DNA of 64,000 bases from Vandiemenella viatica (GCA_031002005.1 JARYHS010011408.1:217041473-217105472); one strand, 5' to 3'. Shown: positions 56,655-61,330, counted from the first letter of the stretch. Notes: generated by a model from the letters alone, not told the origin. Program-made: numbers and translations.

Positions 56655-57101
56655 TTCGTCGTCTTCGTCGTCGTCGTCGTCGTCGTCGTCTTCGTCGTTG
56701 TTGTTGTTGTCGTTATTGTTATTGTTGTTGTTGTTTTGGCAGCAATGTAAAATTGACGCATCTGATTGAGATTTGTCAACGATTTTGCATCTACCGGCAA
56801 ACAATCGACCATCGGTGTTTAATGGTTAGCAGATCTTTATTGCTCTTACTGCCTCTAAGTAGCAAAGTTGCAGTCGACAATGCGTGAGATCAATTAAATG
56901 AGTTGTATTCATATTTTGTCCTGCAGAATCTACCCTCAATCGACTCTTTTTCGATGTAAATGCCGTGCATCCAGATATTGTTTTAAATATTTACGAAGCA
57001 GTTCGGGTTTACTTACCACGCCAGGTGGTGTAGTTGATGATTCTCCTTGAGCAGACGGCGAACCGTCAAAAGTGAGCCAATCACCGGATACCATCGAGGA
57101 C
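14908..57101 (-). CDS. Cytochrome P450, CYP2 clan (exons 2-10)
   Basis: This is a microsomal haem monooxygenase gene. Nine exons on the minus strand (57101-57017, 47512-47343, 47185-47079, 37457-37158, 35127-35013, 33738-33558, 24660-24543, 19308-19167 and 15089-14908) join with matching phases into about 465 residues. Motifs in order: proline hinge (PRWYPVIGSL), helix C WREQR, I-helix AGSETT for oxygen activation, K-helix ETQR (ExxR), FRPERF, haem loop PFGAGRRRCAGE with the cysteine ligand, and the stop. A normal P450 is about 500 residues, so only the N-terminal anchor exon is missing; it is probably upstream, perhaps beyond the window. The sequence resembles the insect CYP15/CYP305 group (juvenile-hormone epoxidase-like); the substrate is not determinable. 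Eight of nine junctions are canonical and one donor is GC. Exons are GC-rich in an AT-rich background. Confidence 0.93.
15405..15850 (-). mobile_element. Penelope-like retroelement 3' fragment
   Basis: On the minus strand the end of the reading frame gives APEKDDGASHRNIVFLQRI and then ILVVDP and a stop. This resembles the terminal motif of arthropod Penelope-like elements, where (E)DDG...RNV is followed by a short conserved tail. The rest is diverged. It lies in P450 intron 9. Family assignment rests on this tail alone. Confidence 0.45.
15851..16500. other. Intron sequence, nothing recognised
   Basis: Part of P450 intron 9. AT-rich with no coding frame or repeat boundary. Confidence 0.4.
16509..17175 (-). 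mobile_element. Jockey-like LINE 3' fragment with (TAA)n tail
   Basis: The plus-strand (TTA)n run at 16509-16557 is the (TAA)n tail of a minus-strand LINE. The 3' untranslated region (16558-16900) matches the end of the LINE at 50.6-51.8 kb. The coding end reads LEYCCSVWGTHQKGLKEALE and VQRRAARFVT, the usual C-terminus of Jockey/I-type reverse transcriptases. It is 5'-truncated at about 17175. Confidence 0.85.
17180..17835. other. Intron sequence, nothing recognised
   Basis: AT-rich part of P450 intron 9. A 73-codon open frame exists but its composition looks like noise. Confidence 0.4.
17839..18078 (+). mobile_element. SINE-A copy
   Basis: Head GAGCGTGGTGGTGTAACGG, B box GGTTCGAATCC, body CCATGGTTTCCCCAAATC, tail GGGACGTTAAACTGTT and poly-A. 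It is nearly identical to the copy at 4248-4484, so recently active. The flanks are ATTTATTATT-like repeats, which hide the target duplication. Confidence 0.93.
18107..18305 (-). mobile_element. Diverged SINE copy
   Basis: A minus-strand copy. The B box is seen reversed as GGACTCGAACCC near 18246, and the body appears as GATTTGGGGAAACCATGAAA. It is older than its neighbour and lies tail to tail with it, making an inverted pair. Confidence 0.8.
18400..18632. mobile_element. hAT-type MITE
   Basis: The left end is CAGTGATAAAGATACGGCCC. The inverted right end reads AGGTGTCAAACTCAATTTTG, then CAGAGGGCC. The GGCCCGC/GCGGGCC-rich ends and TGTCAAACTCA motif belong to a widespread hAT MITE type. It has no coding capacity. 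The exact boundaries and target duplication are uncertain. Confidence 0.65.
18633..19166. other. Intron sequence, nothing recognised
   Basis: The remainder of P450 intron 9 up to the exon 9 donor GTGAGA. No repeat boundary seen. Confidence 0.4.
19167..19308 (-). CDS. P450 exon 9 (PERF motif)
   Basis: Acceptor TTTCCAG; the exon reads DATLLMSIYSVHMDETHW and then FRPERFLD, ending in PFGA plus one base, followed by donor GTGAGA. The 47 codons plus 1 base match the phase of exon 10 exactly and restore PFGAG-RRRCAGE across the junction. Confidence 0.95.
19610..21440 (+). mobile_element. RTE LINE with large internal deletion
   Basis: The left part (19610-19830) matches the inverted 5' region of the LINE at 58.4-61.3 kb. 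From 19925 the stretch TAGATTAGAAAACTTAAAAA and what follows is the diverged endonuclease region. At about 21205-21285 comes the pre-RT linker (DPVLR...). By 21385 the 3' tail (CGAATCACTCGAGAGACTGA) appears. Most of the reverse transcriptase is therefore missing although both ends remain. A poly-G run sits at about 19829-19847. Confidence 0.72.
21441..22800. other. Intron sequence, nothing recognised
   Basis: Part of P450 intron 8. AT-rich with scattered short frames. No repeat ends or protein motifs could be supported. Confidence 0.4.
22806..23036 (-). mobile_element. SINE-A copy with expanded G-rich unit
   Basis: A minus-strand copy. The reversed head with B box GGGGATTCGAACC lies near 22979, and the reversed tail TTTAACATCGAGGTCTTTAG near 22810. 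Inside, a G-rich unit of the form GGGGGCAAGGA is repeated three times (22850-22880), a small expansion not seen in sister copies. Confidence 0.9.
23155..23975 (+). mobile_element. RTE LINE 3' portion, best-preserved copy
   Basis: A reverse-transcriptase C-terminal region nearly open for 220 codons. It reads VSEFCYLGSKITTDGR, then LYGSETWTL and the terminal block WRTASNQSKD and stop at about 23960, followed by a short A-rich tail. Upstream, TDDIVLLAE-like sequence at 23200-23230 is the YADD region with one change. A frameshift occurs near 23290 and a stop splits the two large frames at about 23705. It is 5'-truncated and dead, but young enough to serve as reference for the other copies. Confidence 0.9.
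23980..24542. other. Intron sequence, nothing recognised
   Basis: The end of P450 intron 8 next to its unusual GC donor. No repeat or gene was seen. Confidence 0.4.
24543..24660 (-). CDS. P450 exon 8 (ExxR), GC donor
   Basis: Acceptor TTGTCGCAG; reads LPYLNALLLETQRLSNIG through DTDLEGHVVPK. ETQR is the K-helix ExxR pair. The donor is AAG|GCGAGT: GC instead of GT, in otherwise consensus context. The nearby GT (four bases further) would break the frame into exon 9, so the GC site is preferred. Confidence 0.94.
24893..25885 (-). mobile_element. RTE LINE fragment, internally deleted
   Basis: The minus strand carries the 3' tail at 24893, the RT C-terminus and the region VRQGCSLSTLIFNLYL (about 25680-25640), a variant of the GVPQG motif. 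Beyond about 25800 it jumps to the pre-RT linker (DPVLRTEF-like at 25870), so about 500 bases are deleted. It sits in P450 intron 7. Confidence 0.83.
25930..26095. repeat. Imperfect direct duplication of about 90 bp
   Basis: GCGCGTTAGGTACTGTTTGGATAG at 25932 recurs as GCGCGTTAGACAGTTTTTGGATAG at 26022, and the following CGTCACCGACAT recurs as CGTCACCAACAT. A third partial match (GTTGCGCGTATGATAT) lies at 26846, across the Helitron-like segment. Confidence 0.55.
26156..26420 (+). mobile_element. Helitron-like non-autonomous 5' end
   Basis: It begins TCTAATATATAAAAATGAAT, the usual form of an insect Helitron 5' terminus (TC after A). Two copies of ATACAAAC(A/C)CACAGTTTCT...CCGAT occur inside it, the same motif as at 34033. 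The 3' CTRR end was not located because a SINE interrupts the segment. Confidence 0.55.
26421..26812 (+). mobile_element. SINE-C (second tRNA-derived family)
   Basis: Head GGCGGTGTGGTAGCTCATCG with B box GGTTCAAATTCC. The body includes a duplicated TTC(G/C)GTGGTTC(G/T)GATT segment (about 26539 and 26669). The tail has ACCAGGTTATTACGACCAC and then (ATT)n. Family members lie at 36820-37042 and 45735-46005. CACACAATT on both sides may be the target duplication. Confidence 0.75.
26813..27130. other. Intron sequence, nothing recognised
   Basis: AT-rich P450 intron 7 sequence. It may include the far end of the Helitron-like element. Confidence 0.35.
27140..27645 (+). pseudogene. hAT transposase C-terminal remnant 1
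   Basis: Conceptual reading gives LWKDHHKLVNKSRK, then SDEM, then, after frameshifts, ENPLEI and TSIPSEHLFSKAAYIVSQQR followed by NRSKGKRLS. This is the hAT dimerisation domain found at the C-terminus of ZBED/hobo-type transposases. At least three frame breaks mean it is dead. No terminal repeats were identified. Confidence 0.8.
27797..28020 (+). mobile_element. SINE-B copy lacking its first bases
   Basis: It starts within the tRNA-like head (TTGGGTGAACGCTAACGCTC). Body and tail (GACGTCGACGAGGCGTAAAG CCATAAAC) are complete. B box GGTTCGAATCC at 27842. Confidence 0.9.
28336..28357. repeat. (ATTAC)n microsatellite
   Basis: Four to five units of a pentanucleotide inside the hAT element. Confidence 0.85.
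29371..29442. repeat. (TA)n(GA)n compound microsatellite
   Basis: About 42 bases of alternating TA run directly into about 29 bases of alternating AG. It sits within the right part of the hAT-like element. Confidence 0.95.
29755..29835. repeat. Extra CATCGATG cluster
   Basis: ACATCGATGTTTTTAATCG, GCATCGACG and CAACGATGTATT follow each other, like the ends of the hAT element. It may be a second, nested end of the same family. Confidence 0.45.
30600..32290 (+). pseudogene. Remnant of a DDE-transposase-like gene
   Basis: The segment has broken reading frames. At 30740-30890 it reads NKSIIHIMHKYFKLLVDNDG and at 31083-31155 KLSDFDRDIVRRRVHEFYDS. The latter resembles the linker after the N-terminal helix-turn-helix of insect IS630/Tigger-like DDE proteins. 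At 32120-32170 ALTENKLEKLVINY may be the C-terminal end. A SINE-free AT-rich interior separates these blocks. No ends were identified; assignment is by look only. Confidence 0.33.
31548..31575 (+). promoter_or_regulatory. TATA plus initiator look-alike
   Basis: TATAAAAG at 31548 is followed 22 bases later by TCAGTT (31570), the arthropod initiator consensus. There is no gene behind it that could be supported. It may be the promoter of a decayed transposable element or chance. Confidence 0.2.
32617..33462. repeat. 10-bp minisatellite, about 80 units
   Basis: About 845 bp of the decamer CTCACCAATG with substitution variants (TTCACCAATG, CTCGCCAATG, GATCACCAAT) and a few 12-bp units (TGTGCTCACCAA). 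Because 10 is not divisible by 3, all three plus frames read the same ten-residue peptide cycle and remain open. It begins about 95 bp beyond the exon 7 donor, in P450 intron 7. Confidence 0.95.
33558..33738 (-). CDS. P450 exon 7 (I-helix)
   Basis: Acceptor GTGTCCAG; reads EQLISVVKDMFAAGSETTSN then TLSWCFLFLITHPEAQLK and ends DRN plus two bases before donor GTATCT. AAGSETT is the oxygen-binding I-helix signature. The phase (1 in, 2 out) fits exons 6 and 8. Confidence 0.96.
33868..34265 (+). mobile_element. Helitron-like non-autonomous fragment
   Basis: It begins TCTTATATATCAAAGGGGAT. At 33930 it has the CCGATTACCATGAAATTTGG motif common near insect Helitron 5' ends, and at 34033 the ATACAAACCCACAGTTTTCA motif shared with 26212 and 26358. 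No CTRR end with hairpin was located. Confidence 0.5.
34266..35012. other. Intron 6 sequence, nothing recognised
   Basis: AT-rich DNA without coding or repeat signals, lying between exon 7 and exon 6. Confidence 0.4.
35013..35127 (-). CDS. P450 exon 6
   Basis: Acceptor TTTGTTTCAG; reads DIVREHKTSLPADHDRDLID then VFLREMETQKQDPNTTFT plus one base, then GTATCG. The H-(R)DLIDVFL pattern is the usual G-helix end of insect CYP2-clan enzymes. The donor is weaker than the others. Confidence 0.94.
35128..36530. other. Intron 5 sequence, nothing recognised
   Basis: AT-rich DNA. No repeat boundary or exon could be supported before the SINE at 36532. Confidence 0.4.
36532..36757 (+). mobile_element. 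SINE-B copy
   Basis: Head CTGAGCGTGGTGGGCGAGCG, B-box position GGGTTTGATTCC (altered), diverged body, tail CATCGACGAGTCTATAG and poly-A. An older copy in P450 intron 5. Confidence 0.87.
36820..37042 (-). mobile_element. SINE-C copy
   Basis: The reversed head ends at about 37042. Its reversed B box is TGATTCGAACAGG, and CAAACAGACGCCTTAACCAC represents the reversed A-box region. The body matches the copy at 45735-46005 (ATCCGAACTA..., CAGCAAATTGTGCCAGGGGT). Confidence 0.78.
37158..37457 (-). CDS. P450 exon 5, source of the minisatellite
   Basis: Acceptor TGTTTGCAG; exactly 100 codons, from EEAAAVVSRLRSSAGHPVWM through AVDTSGGIITYLPILRHLAP to MWHFFT, donor GTCAGT. Phase 0 on both sides fits HIQ|EEAAA and HFFT|DIVRE. 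The first 41 codons and the last about 17 intron bases recur as the 140-bp array directly upstream. The exon copy differs from the array consensus in several residues (FSVAVLNSLWRL against FSLALFNLLRRP). Confidence 0.95.
37380..39959. repeat. 140-bp minisatellite made from an intron-exon junction
   Basis: Eighteen tandem units plus the exon 5 start itself. ATGCCAAGGAGAAGGCGCGC recurs at 37516, 37656, 37796, 37936, 38071, 38211 and so on to 39860. Most units are 140 bp; several are 134-136 bp because GACGA is missing from CGGAGACGAGACACC. On the minus strand each unit holds CTGTTGTGTTGTTTGCAG, a splice acceptor, then EEAAAVVS...SSASHPVWMQRAFSLAL...AGRLY, homologous to exon 5. Units are nearly identical to each other and less similar to the exon, so the array was homogenised or expanded recently. 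It lies in P450 intron 4, directly before exon 5. Confidence 0.97.
40025..40080 (-). repeat. SINE-B tail fragment
   Basis: GAAATCGAGGTTATTAAAGG followed by a G-rich GGGGGCAAGGAACGG matches the reversed 3' part of SINE-B only. The rest is missing. Confidence 0.6.
40081..40731. other. Intron 4 sequence, nothing recognised
   Basis: Mixed-composition DNA between the minisatellite and the Helitron. A diverged SINE-like piece (about 40370-40460) may be present, but its head cannot be supported. Confidence 0.35.
43738..43879 (-). other. Intron of the Helitron gene
   Basis: The minus strand reads GCTG|GTAAAT at 43880/43879 and TTTTTTCAG|GTAATAAAAC at 43738/43737. Removing the 142 bases joins DPVAG to NKTNKKVTSMKYYAPRLMVR in frame, restoring the conserved Helitron block. 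Confidence 0.75.
43786..43838. mobile_element. Minute pogo-type MITE in the Helitron intron
   Basis: A near-palindrome of 53 bp. The left arm AGTGGGCCCGCTATAATCCGG and the inverted right arm CAGTAGACCCGCGGTATTCC are imperfect copies, as in pogo/Tigger terminal repeats. It is flanked by TA. Only the two ends remain. Confidence 0.6.
44702..44729. repeat. Poly-T run
   Basis: 28 consecutive T residues, interrupting the N-terminal part of the Helitron frame (read as a lysine run on the minus strand). It may be slippage or a short retroposed tail. Confidence 0.8.
45735..46005 (-). mobile_element. SINE-C copy inside the Helitron 5' region
   Basis: A minus-strand copy. The reversed B box ACTCGAACC is at 45936 and the reversed A-box region (CGCCCTAACCACTGAGCCAG) at about 45968-45987. 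The tail GTGTGGTCTTAATGACCTGG lies at the left end. Confidence 0.85.
46218..46648. other. Intron 4 sequence, nothing recognised
   Basis: AT-rich DNA to the left of a SINE. No exon or repeat boundary was supported. Confidence 0.4.
46651..46882 (+). mobile_element. SINE-B copy
   Basis: Head ACCGAGCATGGTGAGTGAGC, B-box position GGTTCCAATCC, a body with a deletion (the GATTTGGG part is missing) and tail TCGACGAGGCGTAAAGCCAT. An older copy, about 200 bases from P450 exon 4. Confidence 0.88.
47079..47185 (-). CDS. P450 exon 4 (helix C)
   Basis: Acceptor TTGGATCAG; reads VIFTDGEVWREQRRFSLRHL then RELGFGKQTMEQHIQ, donor GTAAAC. WREQR is the helix C W-x3-R pair that contacts a haem propionate. Phase 2 in and 0 out. 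Confidence 0.96.
47343..47512 (-). CDS. P450 exon 3
   Basis: Acceptor CTTGTGTCAG; reads WELSRRYGPVCGLRLGRQLL then VVVSGRDTVLKALSCDQLDG and RPDGLAFRHRTGGVRR, donor GTAAGT. YGPV-GLRLG is the beta-1 region common to CYP2-clan enzymes. A 157-bp intron separates it from exon 4, the shortest intron of the gene. Confidence 0.95.
47760..47880. repeat. Tandem duplication, 60-bp unit
   Basis: GGATCGATCGAGGTCAGTTC at 47761 recurs as GGATCGATCGAGGTCGGTTC at 47822, each followed by CGGGATCAGTCA and, 8-9 bases on, GTAGTTT. Two copies only. Confidence 0.85.
48340..48755 (+). mobile_element. RTE-type LINE 3' fragment, second family
   Basis: Frame-shifted reading gives YGAETWALRREDQEMIEAFE and IWMWRRRERLSWLEKVSNAE, then RRAEGRRAWRAAM. 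This is the C-terminal region of an RTE/CR1-type reverse transcriptase different from the main RTE family here. A GATGATG-rich tail closes it. Confidence 0.72.
48760..49135. other. Intron 2 sequence, nothing recognised
   Basis: AT-rich DNA without coding or repeat signals. Confidence 0.35.
49140..49440 (+). repeat. Possible LTR with TATA box
   Basis: TATATAAG at 49229 is followed by CGATCGGCAGAGACGAGTTAG and TTGAGTTTTAGTTTTG, the layout of a Gypsy-type LTR promoter. No second LTR or internal region was found, so a solo LTR is the best guess. The ends are not defined. Confidence 0.3.
49671..50275. mobile_element. Long foldback element (hairpin of about 600 bp)
   Basis: The left arm starts TCCGGCTGCATTAATTCTAC and the right arm ends, read inverted, TCCGGCTGCATGATTTCTAC. 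The arms match for nearly 300 bases each, including TAGGGATTGCCAGC near the centre. Only a short loop around 49965-49985 is unpaired. There is no coding capacity, and the transposase source is unknown. A shorter relative lies at 10608-10962. Confidence 0.9.
50640..51765 (+). mobile_element. Jockey-like LINE, 3' third with (TAATAA)n tail
   Basis: Reverse transcriptase from SGVPQGSVVEPLSFLIYNND through LFADDTIIY (the catalytic FADD box) to LVRPHLEYCCSVWGPYQKR and the terminal ARFVT-like end. There is one frameshift near 50890 and a stop near 51245. The 3' untranslated region (51300-51735) ends in the TAATAATAATATTAATAATA tail. It is the same family as 16509-17175. It is 5'-truncated at about 50600. 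Confidence 0.88.
52055..52222 (-). pseudogene. DEAD-box RNA helicase fragment, RhlE-like
   Basis: The minus strand reads FGEIMKYLPK, then RQTLMFSATLPGDIVKLAKK and YLDQPERV, then TKIKQE. FSAT is helicase motif III (SAT), and the spacing to the following segment fits the end of the first RecA domain. The wording (LMFSATLPGDIVKLA) is closer to bacterial RhlE-type proteins, particularly alphaproteobacterial ones, than to the usual animal FSATWP forms. This is judged from memory of the family, not from a search. Only about 56 codons remain; upstream and downstream sequence is unrelated and AT-rich. No splice sites bound it. It may be a transferred endosymbiont fragment or a decayed copy of a host helicase. 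Confidence 0.6.
52225..54540. other. Intron 2 sequence, nothing recognised
   Basis: 2.3 kb of AT-rich DNA with a poly-T run at 52840-52857. No coding frame longer than about 60 codons and no repeat boundary was recognised. Confidence 0.4.
54546..54762 (+). mobile_element. SINE-B copy
   Basis: Head CACCGAGCGAGGTGGGGGAG, B box GGTTCGAATCC, body CCATGCTTTCCCCAAATC, tail ACCGTCAACTTTGCG then A-rich (CAAAAAA)n. Moderately diverged. Confidence 0.9.
54763..55500. other. Intron 2 sequence, nothing recognised
   Basis: Contains an AACAAAA-rich stretch right of the SINE and otherwise unremarkable AT-rich DNA. Confidence 0.35.
55505..55982 (-). mobile_element. Jockey/CR1-like LINE 3' fragment
   Basis: The minus strand encodes RPPLDYCCGVWDPYRKVLID, then RVQRRAARFVT and a stretch ending FFPRTIRDWNGRV, the standard C-terminus of Jockey-clade reverse transcriptases. 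The plus-strand (CATCTA)n at 55509-55531 is the (TGTAGA)n tail. It is a different family from the (TAA)n LINE. The last 124 codons are intact. Confidence 0.9.
55990..56090 (+). mobile_element. Penelope-like element tail
   Basis: Reading frame KTTEQVVETSS and then DTIRLHSREEFTA and stop matches the short C-terminal signature seen at the 3' end of many arthropod Penelope-like elements. It directly abuts the LINE. Only the last 100 bases are recognisable. Confidence 0.45.
56292..56746. repeat. (GTT/GTC)n imperfect microsatellite
   Basis: About 450 bp of GTT and GTC triplets with occasional ATT, TTC and CTG. Long open frames on both strands (valine, serine, leucine, aspartate or asparagine runs) come from the triplet pattern only. 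It lies about 270 bp downstream of P450 exon 2. Confidence 0.95.
57017..57101 (-). CDS. P450 exon 2 (proline hinge)
   Basis: Acceptor TATGTTCTAG; reads PRWYPVIGSLLTVRRLLKEN then HQLHHLA plus two bases, donor GTAAGT. The first two bases complete a glycine or similar codon from exon 1, giving the classic PPG-PRW hinge after the membrane anchor. With the GTAAGT donor the junction to exon 3 reads HLA-WW-ELSRRYG. Using the alternative GTGGTA donor three bases earlier reads HLA-W-ELSRRYG; both keep the frame. Confidence 0.88.
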
Positions 57102-57104
57102 CTA

Positions 57105-58365
57105 GAACATAAAACACAAAGTTTAAAAAAAAAAACGGCAAATGCCAGTGCTGGCACTAAATTAACAGATCACAACACATTTAACTAGTTGGTTCTCTGT
57201 TGTGTATCTACATGGAAGTATAAAAAATTTTCTCTATACTACGAACCTCTTTTGTTGACTGAAGACGTAAGGCACTGTTAACGCATTACCTAATGGATTG
57301 ACTATCTCAGCCTGACTGATTTACATAAGCAGCACAACAGTGCTTATAATGTAGTTAAGGACAAACAGCAGGCGATGAATGAGGCAGTAGAAATTCAAGA
57401 AATTATCCAGGACGCGTGTCTCAAGGACCTCTCAACTGTGTTGACAGGAAGCAACATATGCGATGTATTGTGGGCAGATGATAATCGTCTGTACGAAAAG
57501 TTCACTTCATTAACATATATCCAATTTACTAAAGAGCTTGTCACAGCTCCTTTATATCTTTAATAAACAAAATTTTCCTTGGAGAAACTTTGTAAGCAAA
57601 TACCTGAAGTAAAATTGTGTTTCACTGCACATGCAATCAGTAATATCATAAAGTACTAAAAGGTAACGCTCATGCCATCTGAGTTACCGCTCGCTTAATC
57701 GACAGCAAACCATCCAAAGGATTCAATGTTGAATGTTTATATGTAGGACACATCGTGGTAACCTATTAACTTCTAATCCTCATGCTAAACAGTATACCTA
57801 TTGTTAGGCTACAGATCCAGTCTAGAAATTACTATTCAAGGTTAATTACATTTAAACGCCTTCCCACTTTACCTGTAAAATGTTATCACCAATGATGACG
57901 GCAGTTAAAATCTTTACGGTGAATTCATCAGTTTGTTTATTGGAATTGTGATAACGAACGGGATTCCGTGCCAGTACTTTTCACTGTGGTATTATTTTCC
58001 AGTTTTTTTTTAATTGGTAAAGAATTCAATCTAATTCATTCTAGTCGGCGTCAAATACACGAAACATTTTTTTCACTTGCAGCCTTTGCGAAAAAGCTTA
58101 ATAACATTGACTTTATACGCGTACACTGATTACTGCAGAATATTTCTTTTACTACAAATTTCACTTTATCCTTAAAGCTATCATTGATGCCACTCTGGTT
58201 TATACGAGATCACTTATGAAATGCAATCGTGATACATCTCATGTGATTTCTGACACGGAAAATCATACCGATAAATTTGACGCAAAACAAAATGTTTCAG
58301 TATCTGTTGCTTAGTGGTTACCTTTCTGTTTAAAGAATGATGCTAAATCAGATCATAGCAACAAA
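57105..58365. other. Upstream intron/flank, nothing recognised
   Basis: Searched on the minus strand for the missing P450 exon 1 (a leucine-rich anchor ending in PPG with a G|GT donor) without success. No other exon could be supported. Confidence 0.4.
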
Positions 58366-58369
58366 TTTC

Positions 58370-61330
58370 ACTTTTTTTTCCTGTCATCAGTCTTTAATCT
58401 GCACTAACGTATTCATCTCAACATATCCCTTACAACCCACGTCCTTAATTATCTGCTTCATATATTCTAATCTCTGTCTTCCTCTACAGTTCCTAGCTTC
58501 GACTGTTCCCTCACTAAAAATTAACCAATCCTGCATGTCTCAAAATATGACCTACAATCCTGTCTCTCCTTTCTGTAAAATTCTTCCACAAACTTCTTTC
58601 CTCACCCATCATTTAAAAATCTCGTTAATTTCGTAATTTATCTGTCCACTTTCTTTTCAGCACATTTATAAAGGTCAATTTTCCTTCTTTCTGGTATTCC
58701 TAAAGTCCATGCTTCGATACCATAAAGTGCTGTGCTCCAAACATAGAGTTTTAAAAAGTGTTTTCTAACTCGTAGATCAATATTTGAAACTAAATGATTA
58801 CTCTTTTTGCTAGTGCTGTTCTACTTTTAACATCATTACTGCTTCGGCCATCAGTTGTAATTTTACTACTGAAGTAGCAGAATTTAATTACTTCTTCTAT
58901 CGCATCCGATCCTATTTTTATATTTAATTTACTGTTATTGGTATCATTTCTGATAGATTTCATCACTTTGGTTTATATTTAGTTCAAATTCTTCCTTCAG
59001 TATTTTGTTCATGCCATTCAGTAACTTCTCAATATCCTCACCCTGTTTTGTTAACATGACAAAGTCATCGGCATATCGTAGCATACTGATTTTTTTTTTC
59101 CTTGAACACTTATGCCACATTCAAATTTTTCTTTCCCTACTTTATTGCTACTTCTACATGTAAGTTGAATATTAATGGGGATAGACTAACACCATGTCTT
59201 ACACTCTTCTTAACTGTTGCATATTTCTCATGATTCTCTACTTTTATTAGCCACTTGATTCTTATATGTTGGTCTATTTCGATATTTTAGACCCAACTTC
59301 TCTAAAAAAAATTACCATCTTGTCCCAACCAACTTTATCAAAAGCTTTTTATATATCAACAAATGCCATAAAAGTATCTTTACTTTTTCTTTATTTGCCC
59401 TTCAAGTATTAAACTTAAGGTAAAAATTACTTCCTTTGCACCTAATCCCAAACTGATATTCGCCTAATACCGCTTCTACTACCTTTGGTTCTATAATTCT
59501 CATATTTGGCAGCTTTTGTTTTCTTCAGAATGGTGGTTTTAATAAAATCAGTTGGAATTTCTTCTGTTTCACAACTTATGATATCAAGTTGAATAACCTT
59601 TGGATTACTTCTTCCCCTAGGGATATCAGAAGTTCTGCAGGAATCTCATTAATTCCAAATGACTTATTTGATTTTAAGTCGTTCAAAGATCTATCAAATT
59701 CTGTCCTCAAAACAGGGTCTCCTAAGTCATCACTGACGACCTTTTCCATTACGATATTGTTCAAGTCATCTCGATCATACAATTTCTCAATGTATTAATT
59801 CCATCGGTTAGCTTCATCTTCTAAGCTTATAAGAGATTTGCCATAGGCAGCTTTAATGTTTATACATCTTTTCTTCAATTTTTCAAAATTTTGTTTGATC
59901 TTCCTATATGACACATTTTATTTACCTACGATCATTTCCTTTTCTATTTCTTCACACTTTCAGCCATTTTTCATTTTGATTTCTTTCATTTCCTATTTTG
60001 ATATTTAAGTTGTCTGTATTCTTTTCCTGTTTCATCCTAAGTATTTTTGTGCCTTCTCCTCTAATCCATCAGCTCCAGAATTTCTTCTGTGATCCAAGGT
60101 TTTTGGCAGCTTGTTCCCTAAAGCATAATGTTTCTTTACCAGCTTTCATTATTTCTCTCTTCAATGTGTTCCATTCATTATCAGTAGAGCTCCTTTCGGA
60201 GTTACTTCTTATACCAACATCTACTATTTCTTCAAATTATTCACTGGAGTTAGGTTGTTTCAATTTATTCACTTCCAGTCTGTTGTGATTGTATTGCTTC
60301 TTTATTCTCTTGAATTTCAGCCTGAACTTCATAACTATCAGATTATTGTCAAGGTCTTTGTCTGCTCCTGGGTATGCTTTAAAATCTAGAACTTGATTCC
60401 TGAATCTCTGTTTCACCATGATATAATCTAGTTGATGTCAGGAAGTTTCCAGGTGCATATCTTTTGTACATGATTCTTAAATGGTGTGTTCGCCACGATT
60501 AATTTATATTTTCACAAAATTCTAACAACCTATATCTCCACTCCTTTCTTTGACTAAGGCCAAATCTCCCCACAGTAATTCACTCTTTTCTTTCTCCCAC
60601 TACCGCATTCCAATCACCCATGATTATTTGATTTTCCTTCCCCTTCACATATTGGATTAATGTTTCAGTTGAACCGTATATTTTATCTATTTACACATTA
60701 TCTTCCTGCGACGTTGGAATATACGACACTTGTGCTAACGTAGTTGGAGCGGGCTTCGTTTCTATCCTCATCAAAATAATCCTGTCACCATACTGTTCAT
60801 AATAACTCATCCGTTTCCCTACTCTGTTGTTAATTATAAATGCTAAACCAGTAACTCCACACAAAGCGTTTCTGTTAATTACCTTGTGTTCCGCACACTA
60901 GAAATCCTGTGCATCCTTGTATTTAATTCCGTTAATCCTAACAACATCTAACTTACGTCGATCCATCCCTCTTTTTAAGTTTTCTAATCTACCTACCCAT
61001 TCAGGTTTCTAACAAACCACGCTCCGACTCGTAGAATATTTTTATCCATTCTGATGAATCCTCCATGAGCAAACCTCACCCGGAGATCCGAATGGGGGAC
61101 TATTATACCTCAGGAATATTTTACCCATGACGAAGCCATCATTCTATATGTAATTTGAGAAGATTACATGTCCTCGGGATATCCTTAAGGTCCTTAATGC
61201 AATGGCTTCCCGTTGCCTTCTGCATCCCCATGCCGGCGATCATTTCTGATATATCCGCCTTTAGGGACCATTTCCTAGCCCGAGGGCGGGAGTGTGCCTT
61301 GGAACATTTCCCGTTCTTCCGCCCCTCTTT
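58370..61330 (-). mobile_element. RTE LINE, nearly full length, degenerate
   Basis: The longest copy of the main RTE family. From 3' to 5' on the minus strand it has the tail at 58370 and the RT region with YADDFVML-like sequence around 59080. The pre-RT linker (DDLNNIVMEKVVSDDLGDPV, then LRTEFDRSLNDLKSNKS) is at 59770-59640. The endonuclease end is at 60420-60290 (QRFRNQVLDFKAYPGADKD). The apurinic endonuclease region is at about 60950-60600, with IIMGDW-type sequence near 60615. The 5' untranslated region (61020-61330) is shared with 19610-19830. Many stops. Confidence 0.85.

Noticed and set aside
56258..56887. Long frames on both strands, 145-209 codons
   Set aside because: The composition is purely that of the (GTT/GTC) microsatellite.
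57017..57157. Separate minus-strand exon reading SSMVSGDWLTFDGSPSAQGE
   Set aside because: The same splice-bounded block in another frame reads PRWYPVIGSL, a P450 hinge in phase with exon 3, which is far more convincing.
57375..57563. 62-codon plus frame with ICDVLWADDNRLYEKF, faintly like a Tudor-domain start
   Set aside because: Too short, no splice sites of quality, and the resemblance covers only a few residues. It could be worth a protein search but is not supportable as a gene.
61070..61110. P450 exon 1 ending at 61076 (CTCCGG|GTGAGG)
   Set aside because: It lies in the RTE 5' region. The upstream translation is not a membrane anchor and lacks PPG.
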